From a virus, in IMG/VR virus record IMGVR_UViG_3300021085_000128, positions 1-31,490 of that record: a stretch of DNA of 31,490 nt. One strand, written 5' to 3'. A program made the position numbers and the translations under genes. Below, piece by piece: positions 7,633 to 15,427 of this stretch; positions within the stretch are counted from its first letter, which is position 1; each line of letters starts with the position of its first letter. The notes beneath the pieces are model-generated. The model was not told the DNA's origin and did no database searches. It saw nothing but the letters and a program-made list of their open reading frames with translations.

Positions 7633-9834
7633 ATGAGTACACAGTTTACAAATAGACAATGGCGTTTGCCTAACAATGAGAATAAAGACAAGCAGAGTAA
7701 CTATTCTATGGACTTTGATGGGAGTAGTTATATTAGCTGTGGAGATGTACCATTAGAAGGTGTTTACACTATTTCATTTTGGATAAACCCAGATGCTAGC
7801 CCAAGTAGTTTATATTTTTTACTTGACAAAACTGATGTTAGCCCTAGTATAAGCACAAGAGTAACTCAATCAAGTAACAACACAATAAGATTTCAAATTG
7901 GCTCTTCCAACTTTTCAAGCACAGATACCTTAACTAATAATAGTTGGAACAATGTTATTTTAATAGCTAACGGCTCGAGTTCTAAAATATATATAAATAA
8001 TGGTACAGCCGCTATTGGAACTTTGGCAACTGCTCCTAATACAACTGATTCATTTTTTATAGGAACAGACAATGCACAACAAAGCGCATATTTTTTCAAT
8101 GGACAAATAGATGGAGTAGCCATTTTTAACTACGCTCTTACAGATGGAACAGGTGGCACAGTTAATCAAATTGCTGCTCTTTATGGTTCAAGCTCTACTG
8201 GTATAGGAAACCCAATGTCGCTAAGTCCAGCTCCAGTTGCTTACTACCCTTTAGGTGACCAAGATGCGTTTAACGGAGCAGATTATTTAGTGCCTAATAG
8301 TTCTTTGAAAGATTATGTTTTTTCTTTTGATGCTGATTATATAGATACTTTTGAAATACCAGCAACCTACACTGCTTTAACATTGTCTTGTTGGGTTAAT
8401 TTTGATAATCTAACAGCTTATAGTACTGTTTTAGGTCAATGGGTTAATAATTCTTTTGCAAATTCAACAGTTTTAATGTATCTTGATAATACAGGTAAAA
8501 TACAAGTTTTATATAGTACTGGCTCATCATACACACGTGCTGGCCTTAATACAACACTATCTACTAATACTTGGTATAATTTAGTAACTACTTGGGATGG
8601 CACTACTGTTAAATTATATGTAAATTCTTTTTTGCAAACAACAACTGGCTCTTTATCTTCTTTAAACGATGCGAATGTTACTTTAAAGTTAGGAGCTTAT
8701 AATTCTGGAGCAAGCACAATAAACCATCTTGATGGCAAACTTTCAAACGCTCAAATATTTAACTCAGCACTATCAGCAACAGGTTCTAACTCAGTAGAAA
8801 CTCTTTACAATAATGGTTCTCCACTTACTTCAATGTCAGGATTTACTTCTTTGCAAGGTTGGTGGAAGTTAGATGCTTCTGCTACTTATGATGGTTCTGA
8901 TTGGACTGTCCCTGATGACAGTTCTAATTCTAACGATGGCACAAGCTCAGGAATGACACAAGCGAATTTAGTACAAAGTGATTTAAGTTTTACAAGTGGT
9001 TATTCACCCTACGCACTTTTACTGGATGGAACAGATGATTATATAAATTGTGGTAATGATAGTAGTTTAGTTCCTTCATCTCAAATTACTTTAAGTTTAT
9101 GGTTTAAAACAAGTGGCTCAGCAAGTGCAATCCCAAGATTAATTAATAAAAGTTATGGTGGTAGTCCTTATGATTCATACTTTATTAGAATAAATAATAA
9201 TGTTCTAAATTTTAAAATTGGCGTTTCTTCTGCAAGTGTTCAAATATCTGGAACAACAAATGTAGTAGATGGAAATTGGCATAATGTTATTGGTACTTAT
9301 GATGGTTCTCAATTGAAATTGTATTTAGATGGTAATTCAGAAGCAACCCCAATAAGTGAAACAAGAGCAATTATAGAAAACACTTCTTATAATTTAACTC
9401 TTGGTTGTGAGTTTGGTGCTTATGGTTTTAGTTGGCCATTTACAGGTTCTATGTCAAATGTATCTATCTGGAATGCTGGTTTAACATCTGCACAAGTAAC
9501 AGAAATTTATAATGAAGGAGTGCCATCTAATCTAAACAACCATAGTGCCTATTCAAACTTAGTAAGCTGGTGGCAGTTAGGAAGCAACACGTCTTGGGTA
9601 GACCCTTACTGGATAGCTTTAGATGAAAAGGGAACTAAAAACGGAGAAAGCCAAAATGTAGCAGCTCCTAACAATATGGGTGAAAATGCTATCGTAGATG
9701 GTGTTGGTAGTTATGCCAACGGTTTGAGTTCTGGAATGTCAGACAATATAGTCGGCTCAGCTCCGTTTTCAGATGCAAATTCTCTATCGGTCAACATGGA
9801 TGTAGAAGATAGAACAACAGACACACCAAGTTAA
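7633..9834 (+). CDS. Triple-LamG surface protein, probable receptor-binding
   Basis: This 733-aa protein shares the pattern of the preceding gene's C-terminus. Three LamG/concanavalin-like domains start near residues 23 (YSMDFDGSSYISCG), 226 (YVFSFDADYIDTFEIP) and 457 (YALLLDGTDDYINCGN). Each has the W-x-x-V/L strand and a closing I/V-W-N/F-x-A-L motif. Linkers carry SWWQLG- or GWWKLD-type sequences. Residues 640-733 have no recognised domain. LamG modules bind carbohydrate or protein ligands, so with its neighbour it probably forms a host-range organelle. The internal domain duplication would allow exchange by recombination. No membrane segment or signal peptide is visible. Confidence 0.75.
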   Translation: MSTQFTNRQWRLPNNENKDKQSNYSMDFDGSSYISCGDVPLEGVYTISFWINPDASPSSLYFLLDKTDVSPSISTRVTQSSNNTIRFQIGSSNFSSTDTLTNNSWNNVILIANGSSSKIYINNGTAAIGTLATAPNTTDSFFIGTDNAQQSAYFFNGQIDGVAIFNYALTDGTGGTVNQIAALYGSSSTGIGNPMSLSPAPVAYYPLGDQDAFNGADYLVPNSSLKDYVFSFDADYIDTFEIPATYTALTLSCWVNFDNLTAYSTVLGQWVNNSFANSTVLMYLDNTGKIQVLYSTGSSYTRAGLNTTLSTNTWYNLVTTWDGTTVKLYVNSFLQTTTGSLSSLNDANVTLKLGAYNSGASTINHLDGKLSNAQIFNSALSATGSNSVETLYNNGSPLTSMSGFTSLQGWWKLDASATYDGSDWTVPDDSSNSNDGTSSGMTQANLVQSDLSFTSGYSPYALLLDGTDDYINCGNDSSLVPSSQITLSLWFKTSGSASAIPRLINKSYGGSPYDSYFIRINNNVLNFKIGVSSASVQISGTTNVVDGNWHNVIGTYDGSQLKLYLDGNSEATPISETRAIIENTSYNLTLGCEFGAYGFSWPFTGSMSNVSIWNAGLTSAQVTEIYNEGVPSNLNNHSAYSNLVSWWQLGSNTSWVDPYWIALDEKGTKNGESQNVAAPNNMGENAIVDGVGSYANGLSSGMSDNIVGSAPFSDANSLSVNMDVEDRTTDTPS

Positions 9835-9854
9835 ATAATATTAAATAAATAAAA

Positions 9855-10100
9855 ATGAATAATAGAACATACATAATTTGTGATTTATCAGATAGCAACC
9901 TTGTGCTTTTTTCACAAGTAAACCAAAGCTCTGCTCAATCTGTAAGAAGGAATTTAGCTAATACTGAAATGGTTTTAAGTTACCAAGTTGAACCAAGTTT
10001 TATAACTGATGGAACTTTAACACCTTTAGGAGTATATACTCATGAAGAAATTTTAGTTATTTTAGCTGGCAGCGATTGGAGTGAACCAATGCCAGAATAA
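9855..10100 (+). CDS. Small protein downstream of the tail fibres, unknown
   Basis: This 81-aa protein begins MNNRTYIICDLSDSNLVLFS and ends GSDWSEPMPE, with an even mix of strand and helix and no membrane segment. Its TAA stop shares a base with the next start (TAATG). Small proteins of this shape often follow fibre genes in Flavobacterium-type phages, where a fibre chaperone or attachment role is conceivable. I have no family evidence for a function. Confidence 0.6.
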   Translation: MNNRTYIICDLSDSNLVLFSQVNQSSAQSVRRNLANTEMVLSYQVEPSFITDGTLTPLGVYTHEEILVILAGSDWSEPMPE

Positions 10101-10426
10101 TGAATTGCTTAAAAAGTATAAAGATGGATGATCACAGTATATTAATGGCTGTAACTGCTTTAATATCCGCAATAGGATTGAAAGAGGTTTGGAGTATATG
10201 GAAAAAGAAAATAGACATAACTGCTCAGAAAGATGAAAGAGAAGACAGTTTATACGCTCAACAAGTTGCTGTTCTTAGTAATAAGATACAACAGCTTGAA
10301 ACAAAAATAGAGTTGTTAATTGAGGAAAATATACAGTTAAGAGTTAAGGTTGTGAAGATGGAAGCACGCTTAATCAATAGTGCTAAGAAAAAAGTAAATA
10401 AAAGAAAAGATGAGAAAAGTAAATAA
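10100..10426 (+). CDS. Membrane-anchored coiled-coil protein, possible lysis accessory
   Basis: This 108-aa protein starts at ATG 10100 in a TAATG overlap; ATG 10124 (MDDHSILMAV) is an alternative. One hydrophobic helix (about 13-30, ILMAVTALISAIGLKEVWSIW) is followed by a basic stretch and a long coiled coil (about 40-95, QVAVLSNKIQQLETKIELLIEE) and a Lys-rich end. It overlaps the amidase gene by 17 bases, so a lysis role such as a holin-like or spanin-like protein is plausible. No lipobox is seen. Confidence 0.6.
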   Translation: MNCLKSIKMDDHSILMAVTALISAIGLKEVWSIWKKKIDITAQKDEREDSLYAQQVAVLSNKIQQLETKIELLIEENIQLRVKVVKMEARLINSAKKKVNKRKDEKSK

Positions 10427-10922
10427 AATAGTAATACATTGTACTGCTACCAAAGAAGGGCAGAACGTTAGTCCAGCTACTATAAAGAAGTGGCATTTAA
10501 ACAGAGGTTTTTCAGACATTGGCTACCATTACATAATTGGTATTGAAGGGAAAATTAATTCTGGTAGACCAGTTTCTAAGATTGGTGCGCACGTGAAGAA
10601 CGGTAATAGCGATAGCATTGGTCTTGCTTATGTTGGTGGTTTAGATCTTAATGGTAAAGAAAAAGACACAAGAACAGAAGCGCAAAAAGAATCATTAATT
10701 AAAATACTTAAAGTATTAAAAAACATTTATCCTAAAGCAAGTATTCATGGACATAGAGACTATTCACCTGACAAAGATGGCGATGGTGTAGAGGAACACG
10801 AATTTATGAAGCAGTGTCCTTGTTTTTCAGCTGAGGAAGAATATTTAGATTTACAACCAAAGTCATTTAAACCAAAAACCAAAAAAGTAAAAGAAAAACT
10901 AAATGGAAAAAAATCAAACTAA
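10410..10922 (+). CDS. Endolysin: N-acetylmuramoyl-L-alanine amidase (Amidase_2, T7-lysozyme-like)
   Basis: This enzyme cuts the bond between MurNAc and L-Ala in peptidoglycan to release progeny. At 170 aa it is close to the single-domain T7 lysozyme type. The Zn ligands expected for the family are visible: H10 in IVIHCTAT, a histidine of the IHGHRDYS motif (113/115), and a cysteine of QCPCF (136/138). GYHYIIGIEGKI is the usual second motif. The C-terminal 30 residues are Lys-rich (KSFKPKTKKVKEK). There is no signal peptide, so export would depend on the holin encoded just downstream. Confidence 0.92.
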   Translation: MRKVNKIVIHCTATKEGQNVSPATIKKWHLNRGFSDIGYHYIIGIEGKINSGRPVSKIGAHVKNGNSDSIGLAYVGGLDLNGKEKDTRTEAQKESLIKILKVLKNIYPKASIHGHRDYSPDKDGDGVEEHEFMKQCPCFSAEEEYLDLQPKSFKPKTKKVKEKLNGKKSN

Positions 10923-11016
10923 CTTAGAAGACTTAATTAAAAGAATGGAAAACGTGCCAGTTCCAGAAAGAACTTGTAACATTGAGGATGAAAGTTGCGA
11001 AAGCTGTTCGGGGTGA
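10903..11016 (+). CDS. 37-aa peptide between endolysin and holin
   Basis: ATG 10903 lies inside the end of the amidase gene. The 37-aa product begins MEKNQTNLEDLIKRMENVPV and ends CNIEDESCESCSG, with three cysteines in the last 13 residues. It tiles neatly between the amidase and holin genes, overlapping both. No membrane segment is seen. Function is unknown; lysis timing or metal binding would be guesses. Confidence 0.5.
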   Translation: MEKNQTNLEDLIKRMENVPVPERTCNIEDESCESCSG

Positions 11017-11450
11017 AGAAACTACAAGACACTAAAATAGGGCAAATACTAAAAGAAAAAGCACCACAAGTTTTTGAGGTAGCAAAGAATCTTTTACCAG
11101 ATAAAGGCTTGTTAGGAGTTGTTAAAAATTTAGTTAGTCAATCAAATATATCAAAAGAAGATAAAGAACAAATACATAAACAGCTTGTAGAGTTTTACGA
11201 GTTAGAGGTGCAAGACAGAGACAGCGCAAGAGATAGAGAGGTTAAAATGGCTGAGGCTGGTAGAAGTGACTGGATGATGAATGTAACAGGTGTTATTGGT
11301 TTAGCTTGTTTTGTTTTTATAATTTATGCAGTAGTGTATATACCACAGGTTTTAGACAATGAATTGTTTATACATTTGATGGGTATGGTAGAAGGTGTTG
11401 TTATTGGAAACATCTTTGCTTTTTACTACGGAACAAGCTCCAAAAAGTAA
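10995..11450 (+). CDS. Holin of the 3TM superfamily (GTA_holin_3TM-like)
   Basis: The frame opens right after a stop, so the start is TTG 10995 or GTG 11013; no early ATG exists. Residues 1-75 are an amphipathic helical region (VFEVAKNLLPDKGLLGVV). The family-typical RDSARDREVKMAEAGRSDW segment follows, then two or three membrane helices from about 92 to 146 (MNVTGVIGLACFVFIIYAVV; LMGMVEGVVIGNIFAFYYG). Holins make the inner-membrane lesion that lets endolysin out. Position beside the amidase supports this. The start codon is the least certain part. Confidence 0.75.
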   Translation: MRKLFGVKKLQDTKIGQILKEKAPQVFEVAKNLLPDKGLLGVVKNLVSQSNISKEDKEQIHKQLVEFYELEVQDRDSARDREVKMAEAGRSDWMMNVTGVIGLACFVFIIYAVVYIPQVLDNELFIHLMGMVEGVVIGNIFAFYYGTSSKK

Positions 11451-11470
11451 TTAATAAATTTTTTTTATAT

Positions 11471-11493
11471 ATTTAACAAAAAAACTGTTAAAT
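11471..11493 (+). promoter_or_regulatory. Inverted repeat covering the phosphoesterase start codon
   Basis: ATTTAACA (11471-11478) and TGTTAAAT (11486-11493) are perfect 8-base arms around a 7-base loop. The ATG at 11492 starts inside the second arm. A TATATTTA sequence (11468-11475), one mismatch from the TAnnTTTG box, overlaps the first arm. It could be an operator at a weak promoter or an mRNA hairpin hiding the start codon. Confidence 0.45.
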
Positions 11494-12550
11494 GAAATCA
11501 CATAATAAAAGGTGGCGAGAAAAAGGTGCTAACCCAAAATACCGTTTAAATCCCGAAGAATCTGAAATTATTAATAATTACAGGAGAGCTAAAGAAGAAT
11601 GCGAAAAAGAGGGTTTAGATCCTAAAACATTACATAGTGGCTGGATTAAAAACGAAAATGCGAGTTTATATTTTCAACAGCCTAAAGCTCAAGAACAAGA
11701 CTTTAAAAAGTTATCTGAAGAACTTGTAGAAGAATTAAAACAATATTCTCCTGAATATCCTAAAATTAAAAGACCTAAAGAAATAGATGGTCATTTATTC
11801 TTTTGCTGTCCAAGCGATTTACATATTGGTAAATTATGCAAGAGCTTTGTTAGTGGTGAGGAGTATAACAGTCAAGTGGCAGTTATTAGAGCTTTAGAAG
11901 GTGTTAGAGGTTGCATTGAAAAAGCTAAAGGGTTTCATATAGATAAAGTTGTTTTCTTACTTTCTGGAGATCTTTTGCACGTTGATAGTTTTAAAAACAC
12001 AACCACAAATAATACACCACAAGATACAGATGGATTATGGAGCGACAACTTTATGTTAGCAAAGCGATTAATGGTGGAGATTATAGAGCTGTTAATGCAA
12101 TTGGCTGATGTTCATGTAATGTTTACTGCTGGTAATCACGATACTATATCAGGTTTTTTAATGGCTCAAATATTACAAACGCATTTTAGAAAGAGCAAAA
12201 ACATTACTTGGGATATTAGTATGCAGATGCGTAAATATTACAAGTATCATAATGCTTTAATAGGTAGCACGCATGGCGATAAAATAAAATTAAACTTATT
12301 ACCAATGCTTATGGCTGATGAATCTACTGACTGGAGCAATACTAAATACAGGTATATGTTTACTCAGCACGTTCATCATAAGGTAGGTAAAGACTTTATA
12401 GGTGTAAATATAGAAAGTTTACGAAGTCCAAGCGAGGCAGATGCTTGGCATCATAAAAGCGGTTACCAATCGAGTAATAATAAAGCAATAGAAAGTTTTA
12501 TTTTTAGTAAATTTAATGGTCAGGTAGCCAGAATCACACACTTGTTTTAA
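11492..12550 (+). CDS. Calcineurin-like metallophosphoesterase
   Basis: This 352-aa protein has the complete dimetal phosphoesterase motif series: SDLHIGK (D109, H111), SGDLLH (D160), GNHD (215-218), STHGDK (H261) and QHVHHK (H293-H296). The first 95 residues are a helical Lys/Glu-rich extension (RRAKEECEKEGLDPKTLHSG). The family includes DNA nucleases such as SbcD/Mre11 and many phosphatases. Phages often carry one between lysis and early genes, perhaps for recombination, DNA degradation or removal of modified nucleotides. The substrate cannot be read from sequence. Confidence 0.85.
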   Translation: MKSHNKRWREKGANPKYRLNPEESEIINNYRRAKEECEKEGLDPKTLHSGWIKNENASLYFQQPKAQEQDFKKLSEELVEELKQYSPEYPKIKRPKEIDGHLFFCCPSDLHIGKLCKSFVSGEEYNSQVAVIRALEGVRGCIEKAKGFHIDKVVFLLSGDLLHVDSFKNTTTNNTPQDTDGLWSDNFMLAKRLMVEIIELLMQLADVHVMFTAGNHDTISGFLMAQILQTHFRKSKNITWDISMQMRKYYKYHNALIGSTHGDKIKLNLLPMLMADESTDWSNTKYRYMFTQHVHHKVGKDFIGVNIESLRSPSEADAWHHKSGYQSSNNKAIESFIFSKFNGQVARITHLF

Positions 12551-12613
12551 GGGGAGAAGTAATTTTTTTTAAAAAAAAGATCTTAAAAGTTTTTTATTTA
12601 TAATATATTATAT

Positions 12614-12621
12614 TATATTTG
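12614..12621 (+). promoter_or_regulatory. Bacteroidetes-type promoter (-7 box TATATTTG) for the early region
   Basis: TATATTTG fits the TAnnTTTG -7 consensus of the Bacteroidetes primary sigma factor and sits in a 90-base AT-only gap, 19 bases before the ATG at 12641. The context TTATATTTGA recurs at the other two promoter calls. A clear TTG at -33 is missing; a T-rich tract is there instead. Transcription should start about 6-7 bases downstream. Confidence 0.7.
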
Positions 12622-12640
12622 AACTATCAAACTAATAAAA

Positions 12641-12757
12641 ATGGATATATTTAATCAAAAAACACAAATCTTTACCGACTTAGAAGAACTAAGTCAATTA
12701 GCAAATAAAATAGATAAACAAAACGAAGAATTAATTAACTATATAAATAACAAATAA
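12641..12757 (+). CDS. 38-aa early peptide
   Basis: ATG 12641 follows the promoter with an A-rich leader (ACTAATAAAA). The product (MDIFNQKTQIFTDLEELSQL...) is a short, mostly helical, acidic peptide with heptad-like leucine and isoleucine spacing and could form a small coiled coil. It ends 2 bases before the next gene. As the first gene of the early operon it would be made soon after infection. Function unknown. Confidence 0.55.
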   Translation: MDIFNQKTQIFTDLEELSQLANKIDKQNEELINYINNK

Positions 12758-12759
12758 TT

Positions 12760-13059
12760 ATGAAAATCACATTAACACAATCGCAATTCGTATATGAATT
12801 TAATAAAATCAGACCTAACCATTTTAGCAGACAAGGCTTAGAATGTTTGTTTGACTTCTTTGAAGAACTTGACGAAGGTTCAGAAACAGAAACAGAATTT
12901 GATCCAATAGCAATATGTTGCGAGTGGCTTGAGTATGATAGCATCGAGGAGTTCTGGGATGAGTATGACAAAGACGATTACGAAGACATTGAAGCAATAC
13001 AAGATATGACGCAAGTTATAGAGTTAAGTCATGGAGCATTTATAATATTACAATTTTAA
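12760..13059 (+). CDS. Very acidic small early protein
   Basis: This 99-aa protein has 26 Asp/Glu against 5 Lys/Arg by my count. The N-terminal half (FVYEFNKIRPNHFSRQGLEC) leads to a dense acidic segment and the motif FDPIAICCEWLEYDS, followed by EEFWDEYDKDDYEDIEA. I recognise the ...IAICCE..EY... pattern as common in small early proteins of phages and prophages, but know no proven function. Strong negative charge and early position make a DNA-mimic or anti-defence role possible; that is inference only. Confidence 0.7.
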   Translation: MKITLTQSQFVYEFNKIRPNHFSRQGLECLFDFFEELDEGSETETEFDPIAICCEWLEYDSIEEFWDEYDKDDYEDIEAIQDMTQVIELSHGAFIILQF

Positions 13060-13061
13060 TT

Positions 13062-13277
13062 ATGGAAGAAAAGAAACACATATACGTACACGAAACGCAT
13101 ACTATTTGGGCAGATCATGGAGAACTTAATTTAGAATGCGAGCAAGGAACTATTACCTTTAATATGCAATCATTATTTAATGACTTACCTATTTTTATGC
13201 AATATTGTATAAAAGATCAAGAAGAAAATAAAAAAGAAGTATTAAAACAAATAGAAATATTAACCAAAAAAATATGA
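13062..13277 (+). CDS. Small early protein, unknown
   Basis: This 71-aa protein starts 2 bases after the previous stop. Its N-terminal half looks like a beta hairpin (HIYVHETHTIWADHGELNLE) with several histidines. The C-terminal half is a charged helix (KDQEENKKEVLKQIEILTKK). It ends in an ATGA overlap with the ribbon-helix-helix gene, so the two are probably translated together. I do not recognise the family. Confidence 0.6.
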   Translation: MEEKKHIYVHETHTIWADHGELNLECEQGTITFNMQSLFNDLPIFMQYCIKDQEENKKEVLKQIEILTKKI

Positions 13278-13417
13278 GCTTTACAAACAAAAGTTTTTAT
13301 GTACCCTCTGAAGATCTTGACGAGCTACATAAATTTCAAGAGAAATGCAAAAAGAATGGACATAGGTCTTATTCACAAGTATTAATTAACCTTATAAAAG
13401 AATACAACAGAAAATGA
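13274..13417 (+). CDS. Ribbon-helix-helix-type DNA-binding protein
   Basis: This 47-aa protein has an N-terminal strand (KSFYVPSEDL), a first helix (DLDELHKFQEKCKKN) and a second helix (SYSQVLINLIKEYNR) after a short turn. That is the size and order of Arc/MetJ-fold repressors, in which dimer beta ribbons enter the DNA major groove. ATGA overlaps lie on both sides. It is the only obvious small repressor candidate, so early-gene autoregulation is a reasonable inference. The fold call comes from pattern alone. Confidence 0.6.
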   Translation: MSFTNKSFYVPSEDLDELHKFQEKCKKNGHRSYSQVLINLIKEYNRK

Positions 13418-13770
13418 TACCTTATCCACATCCGAATAATGAACACCACCATAACGAACAAATCAAAGAATGGTGGGCATACGAAACAACAAGCTATTTA
13501 GAAGATAGGTTGATTAATCTTATAACAAAAGTGAAGTGGAACAGGGGGGTAGTTAAACAAATGATTAAAGAAAATAAATTTAACTCAAACGATAGGGAGA
13601 TACATAAAAACAGAATGGACAGCTTTATAAATGAGTTAAATCAAATTGAAAAACAATTACGCACTATTGGAATGCGATACAATCCCAAACGACTATTAAT
13701 AATAAAACAATCAATAAAACAAATACAACAATTAAAACATAACAACTATGACAGTAAGAAAAATTTTTAA
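13414..13770 (+). CDS. Early helical protein, unknown
   Basis: This 118-aa protein begins with a His/Pro/Asn-rich stretch (YPHPNNEHHHNEQIKEWW). Two long basic helices follow (EDRLINLITKVKWNRGVVKQ; RMDSFINELNQIEKQLRTIG), and the C-terminus is rich in Gln, Ile and Lys. Basic helices could bind nucleic acid. It overlaps the following gene by 23 bases. I do not recognise the family. Confidence 0.55.
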   Translation: MIPYPHPNNEHHHNEQIKEWWAYETTSYLEDRLINLITKVKWNRGVVKQMIKENKFNSNDREIHKNRMDSFINELNQIEKQLRTIGMRYNPKRLLIIKQSIKQIQQLKHNNYDSKKNF

Positions 13771-14125
13771 ATCATTTAAGGAAAGGCAAATACCTTATTC
13801 GATAGTAGCGCAAAAAATGAATACTCCTTTAACCACTTATGGAGAAATAAAATTGGAAGAAAAAGATCTACAATATTATTTTATAGTTTGTAAAGATTCA
13901 TTAATGGTTAAAGATAATGACACAGGTTATGAGTTAGGATTTAGATATAATAAATACAATCAAAATAATAACATACTTGAAAAAAAATTATCTAAACAGA
14001 TGTTAGATCACTTTAAAGAAAACATAAATGACTTTAATTTAGTTCTGGATAATGAAGTAGGTAAAGCATACGAACCAAAAAATATTACCTCATTTAAAAA
14101 ATATTATAAAAACCTATACAATTAA
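13748..14125 (+). CDS. Early protein, unknown
   Basis: This 125-aa protein has a central mixed alpha/beta region (YGEIKLEEKDLQYYFIVCKD, then ELGFRYNKYNQNN) and a helical C-terminal part (LSKQMLDHFKENINDFNLVL). It has no membrane segment. It is followed by a short gap holding a near-consensus promoter box. Nothing in it allows a functional call. Confidence 0.55.
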   Translation: MTVRKIFKSFKERQIPYSIVAQKMNTPLTTYGEIKLEEKDLQYYFIVCKDSLMVKDNDTGYELGFRYNKYNQNNNILEKKLSKQMLDHFKENINDFNLVLDNEVGKAYEPKNITSFKKYYKNLYN

Positions 14126-14129
14126 TTAT

Positions 14130-14137
14130 TATATTTA
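14130..14137 (+). promoter_or_regulatory. Possible weak promoter box (TATATTTA)
   Basis: TATATTTA matches TAnnTTTG at all but the last base and lies in one of the few gaps of the early region, 23 bases before ATG 14161. The context ATTATATTTA resembles the promoter at 12614. Confidence 0.3.
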
Positions 14138-14160
14138 TCAAACAAACAAAAACATAAATT

Positions 14161-14535
14161 ATGAAAATCAAACAAATCGCAGAAAAATATAAATTATCAA
14201 AAGACGACTTTTGGGAATTAAAAAGAGGAACAAGATCAATGTGGATAATTACCCACGATGCTTGTGAAAAGATAGCAGCTCAAGAAAACATACAGTTTGG
14301 CGCACCTACAATATATAGAGACAGCAACCAAGATGTTGCAATAGTAGGAGATGCTAAAAGAGGTAATAAAATTATCTGGTCAACTGGTGAAGCAAGCCCT
14401 AAAAACTGCAAAGCTCCTTACCCTTTTGCAATGGCTGAGAAACGATTAAAAGATAGATTAGTATTAAAATTAATTAACGCCTACGAATATGGTATTTATT
14501 CAGATTCTGAAGCAGATAACTTTAAAAAACAATGA
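14161..14535 (+). CDS. Recombination/replication-associated protein (PYPxAMAEKRxxDR motif), tentative
   Basis: This 124-aa protein begins with an HTH-like helix pair (IKQIAEKYKLSKDDFWELKR). The middle carries a strand (APTIYRDSNQDVAIVGDAKR). The C-terminal half has TGEASPKNC, PYPFAMAEKRLKDRLVLKLI and YSDSEAD. I associate the GEA...P.AMAEKR..DR..L+L pattern with phage proteins encoded beside recombinases and with annealing-protein-like sequences. It precedes the YqaJ-type nuclease by one small gene, which fits a two-component recombination pair. The annealing role is unproven. Confidence 0.45.
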   Translation: MKIKQIAEKYKLSKDDFWELKRGTRSMWIITHDACEKIAAQENIQFGAPTIYRDSNQDVAIVGDAKRGNKIIWSTGEASPKNCKAPYPFAMAEKRLKDRLVLKLINAYEYGIYSDSEADNFKKQ

Positions 14536-14624
14536 TAGAAACAAACGTTTTAGAGGTGATACAAGTGGTCTTGCTTTGCCTCACATTGGGAGTTGTTATT
14601 GGTACTCAATTAAATAAAAAATAA
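14532..14624 (+). CDS. 30-aa membrane peptide
   Basis: ATG 14532 lies in an ATGA overlap with the gene before. The product is a single hydrophobic helix (VLEVIQVVLLCLTLGVVIGT) ending QLNKK, so it should be inserted with the basic end in the cytoplasm. It leaves 3 bases before the nuclease gene. Tiling and composition support a real gene; function is unknown. Confidence 0.5.
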   Translation: MIETNVLEVIQVVLLCLTLGVVIGTQLNKK

Positions 14625-14627
14625 ATT

Positions 14628-15275
14628 ATGAATCAATTTAAAATAAGATGTTCAGCTATTAACAGTATTATGACTAAACCTAAAAAAGATAGGTTGGTTT
14701 CTGCTGGAGCTGAGACATACTGCAAAAAATGGTATACTGAGCAAGTATATGAAAGAAAGGAGCAAGTCTACAGTAAGTATATGGAAAAAGGAAATGAAAC
14801 AGAAAATGAATCCATTGACTTTATATCAAATTATTTACAGCTTGGATCTTTAATTAAAAACGATGAATATTTTAGTAATGATTTTATGACTGGAACTCCT
14901 GACGTTATAACTGACAATGAGATCATTGAAATTAAAAACAGTTGGAATTGTTTTACTTTTCCTTTATTGGAAACAGAGATACCAAACAAAGGTTATTACT
15001 ATCAAGCTCAAGGATATATGCACTTAACTGGTTTAAAAAAAGCTAAATTAATTTATACGCTTATGAATACACCAGAGCATTTAATTGAGAAAGAATACAA
15101 CCCTTTTAAATCTGATGAAAATTACGAAGATTTTAGAGAAAAGTATTTATTTAGTAATATAGAACATCAATATAGAATAAAAACGTTTGATATAAGCTAC
15201 GATGAAGAAGTAATAGAAAATATTATTGATAGAGTCAATGCTTGTAGAGAATACATAGAAACAATTAAAATATGA
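14628..15275 (+). CDS. YqaJ-like exonuclease (PD-(D/E)XK recombination nuclease)
   Basis: This 215-aa protein has the core of lambda-exonuclease/YqaJ enzymes: an upstream acidic helix (KGNETENESIDF, E58/E60), GTPDVI (D92), EIIEIKNSW (E101, K103), and the following helix YYYQAQGYMHLTG with the conserved Gln. These enzymes digest one strand of duplex DNA to feed an annealing protein in phage recombination. The protein at 14161 and the SSB-like protein at 15481 are the likely partners. It ends in an ATGA overlap with a small membrane gene. Confidence 0.85.
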   Translation: MNQFKIRCSAINSIMTKPKKDRLVSAGAETYCKKWYTEQVYERKEQVYSKYMEKGNETENESIDFISNYLQLGSLIKNDEYFSNDFMTGTPDVITDNEIIEIKNSWNCFTFPLLETEIPNKGYYYQAQGYMHLTGLKKAKLIYTLMNTPEHLIEKEYNPFKSDENYEDFREKYLFSNIEHQYRIKTFDISYDEEVIENIIDRVNACREYIETIKI

Positions 15276-15427
15276 AAAAGTTTGCAATAATAGGTGGATT
15301 AAGTTTAATGACTGCTGGAACTACTAACATGGTTTGGCATAATCAAGATCTTAATTTAAATCCTAATACATTTGCAATAGCTACAGGGGGGTTCTTTGTA
15401 GCTATGGGAATAACGTATAAATTTTAA
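15272..15427 (+). CDS. 51-aa membrane protein
   Basis: ATG 15272 overlaps the nuclease stop (ATGA). The product has two hydrophobic helices, residues 4-19 (FAIIGGLSLMTAGTTN) and 34-48 (AIATGGFFVAMGITY), with a polar turn between them. Its stop shares a base with a downstream ATG. Small double-membrane peptides among early phage genes may act in host takeover, but no function can be read here. Confidence 0.5.
   Translation: MKKFAIIGGLSLMTAGTTNMVWHNQDLNLNPNTFAIATGGFFVAMGITYKF

Noticed and set aside
5936-9834. A diversity-generating retroelement acting on the LamG proteins
   Set aside because: No reverse transcriptase gene and no template/variable repeat pair was found by eye. The repeats are protein-domain repeats.
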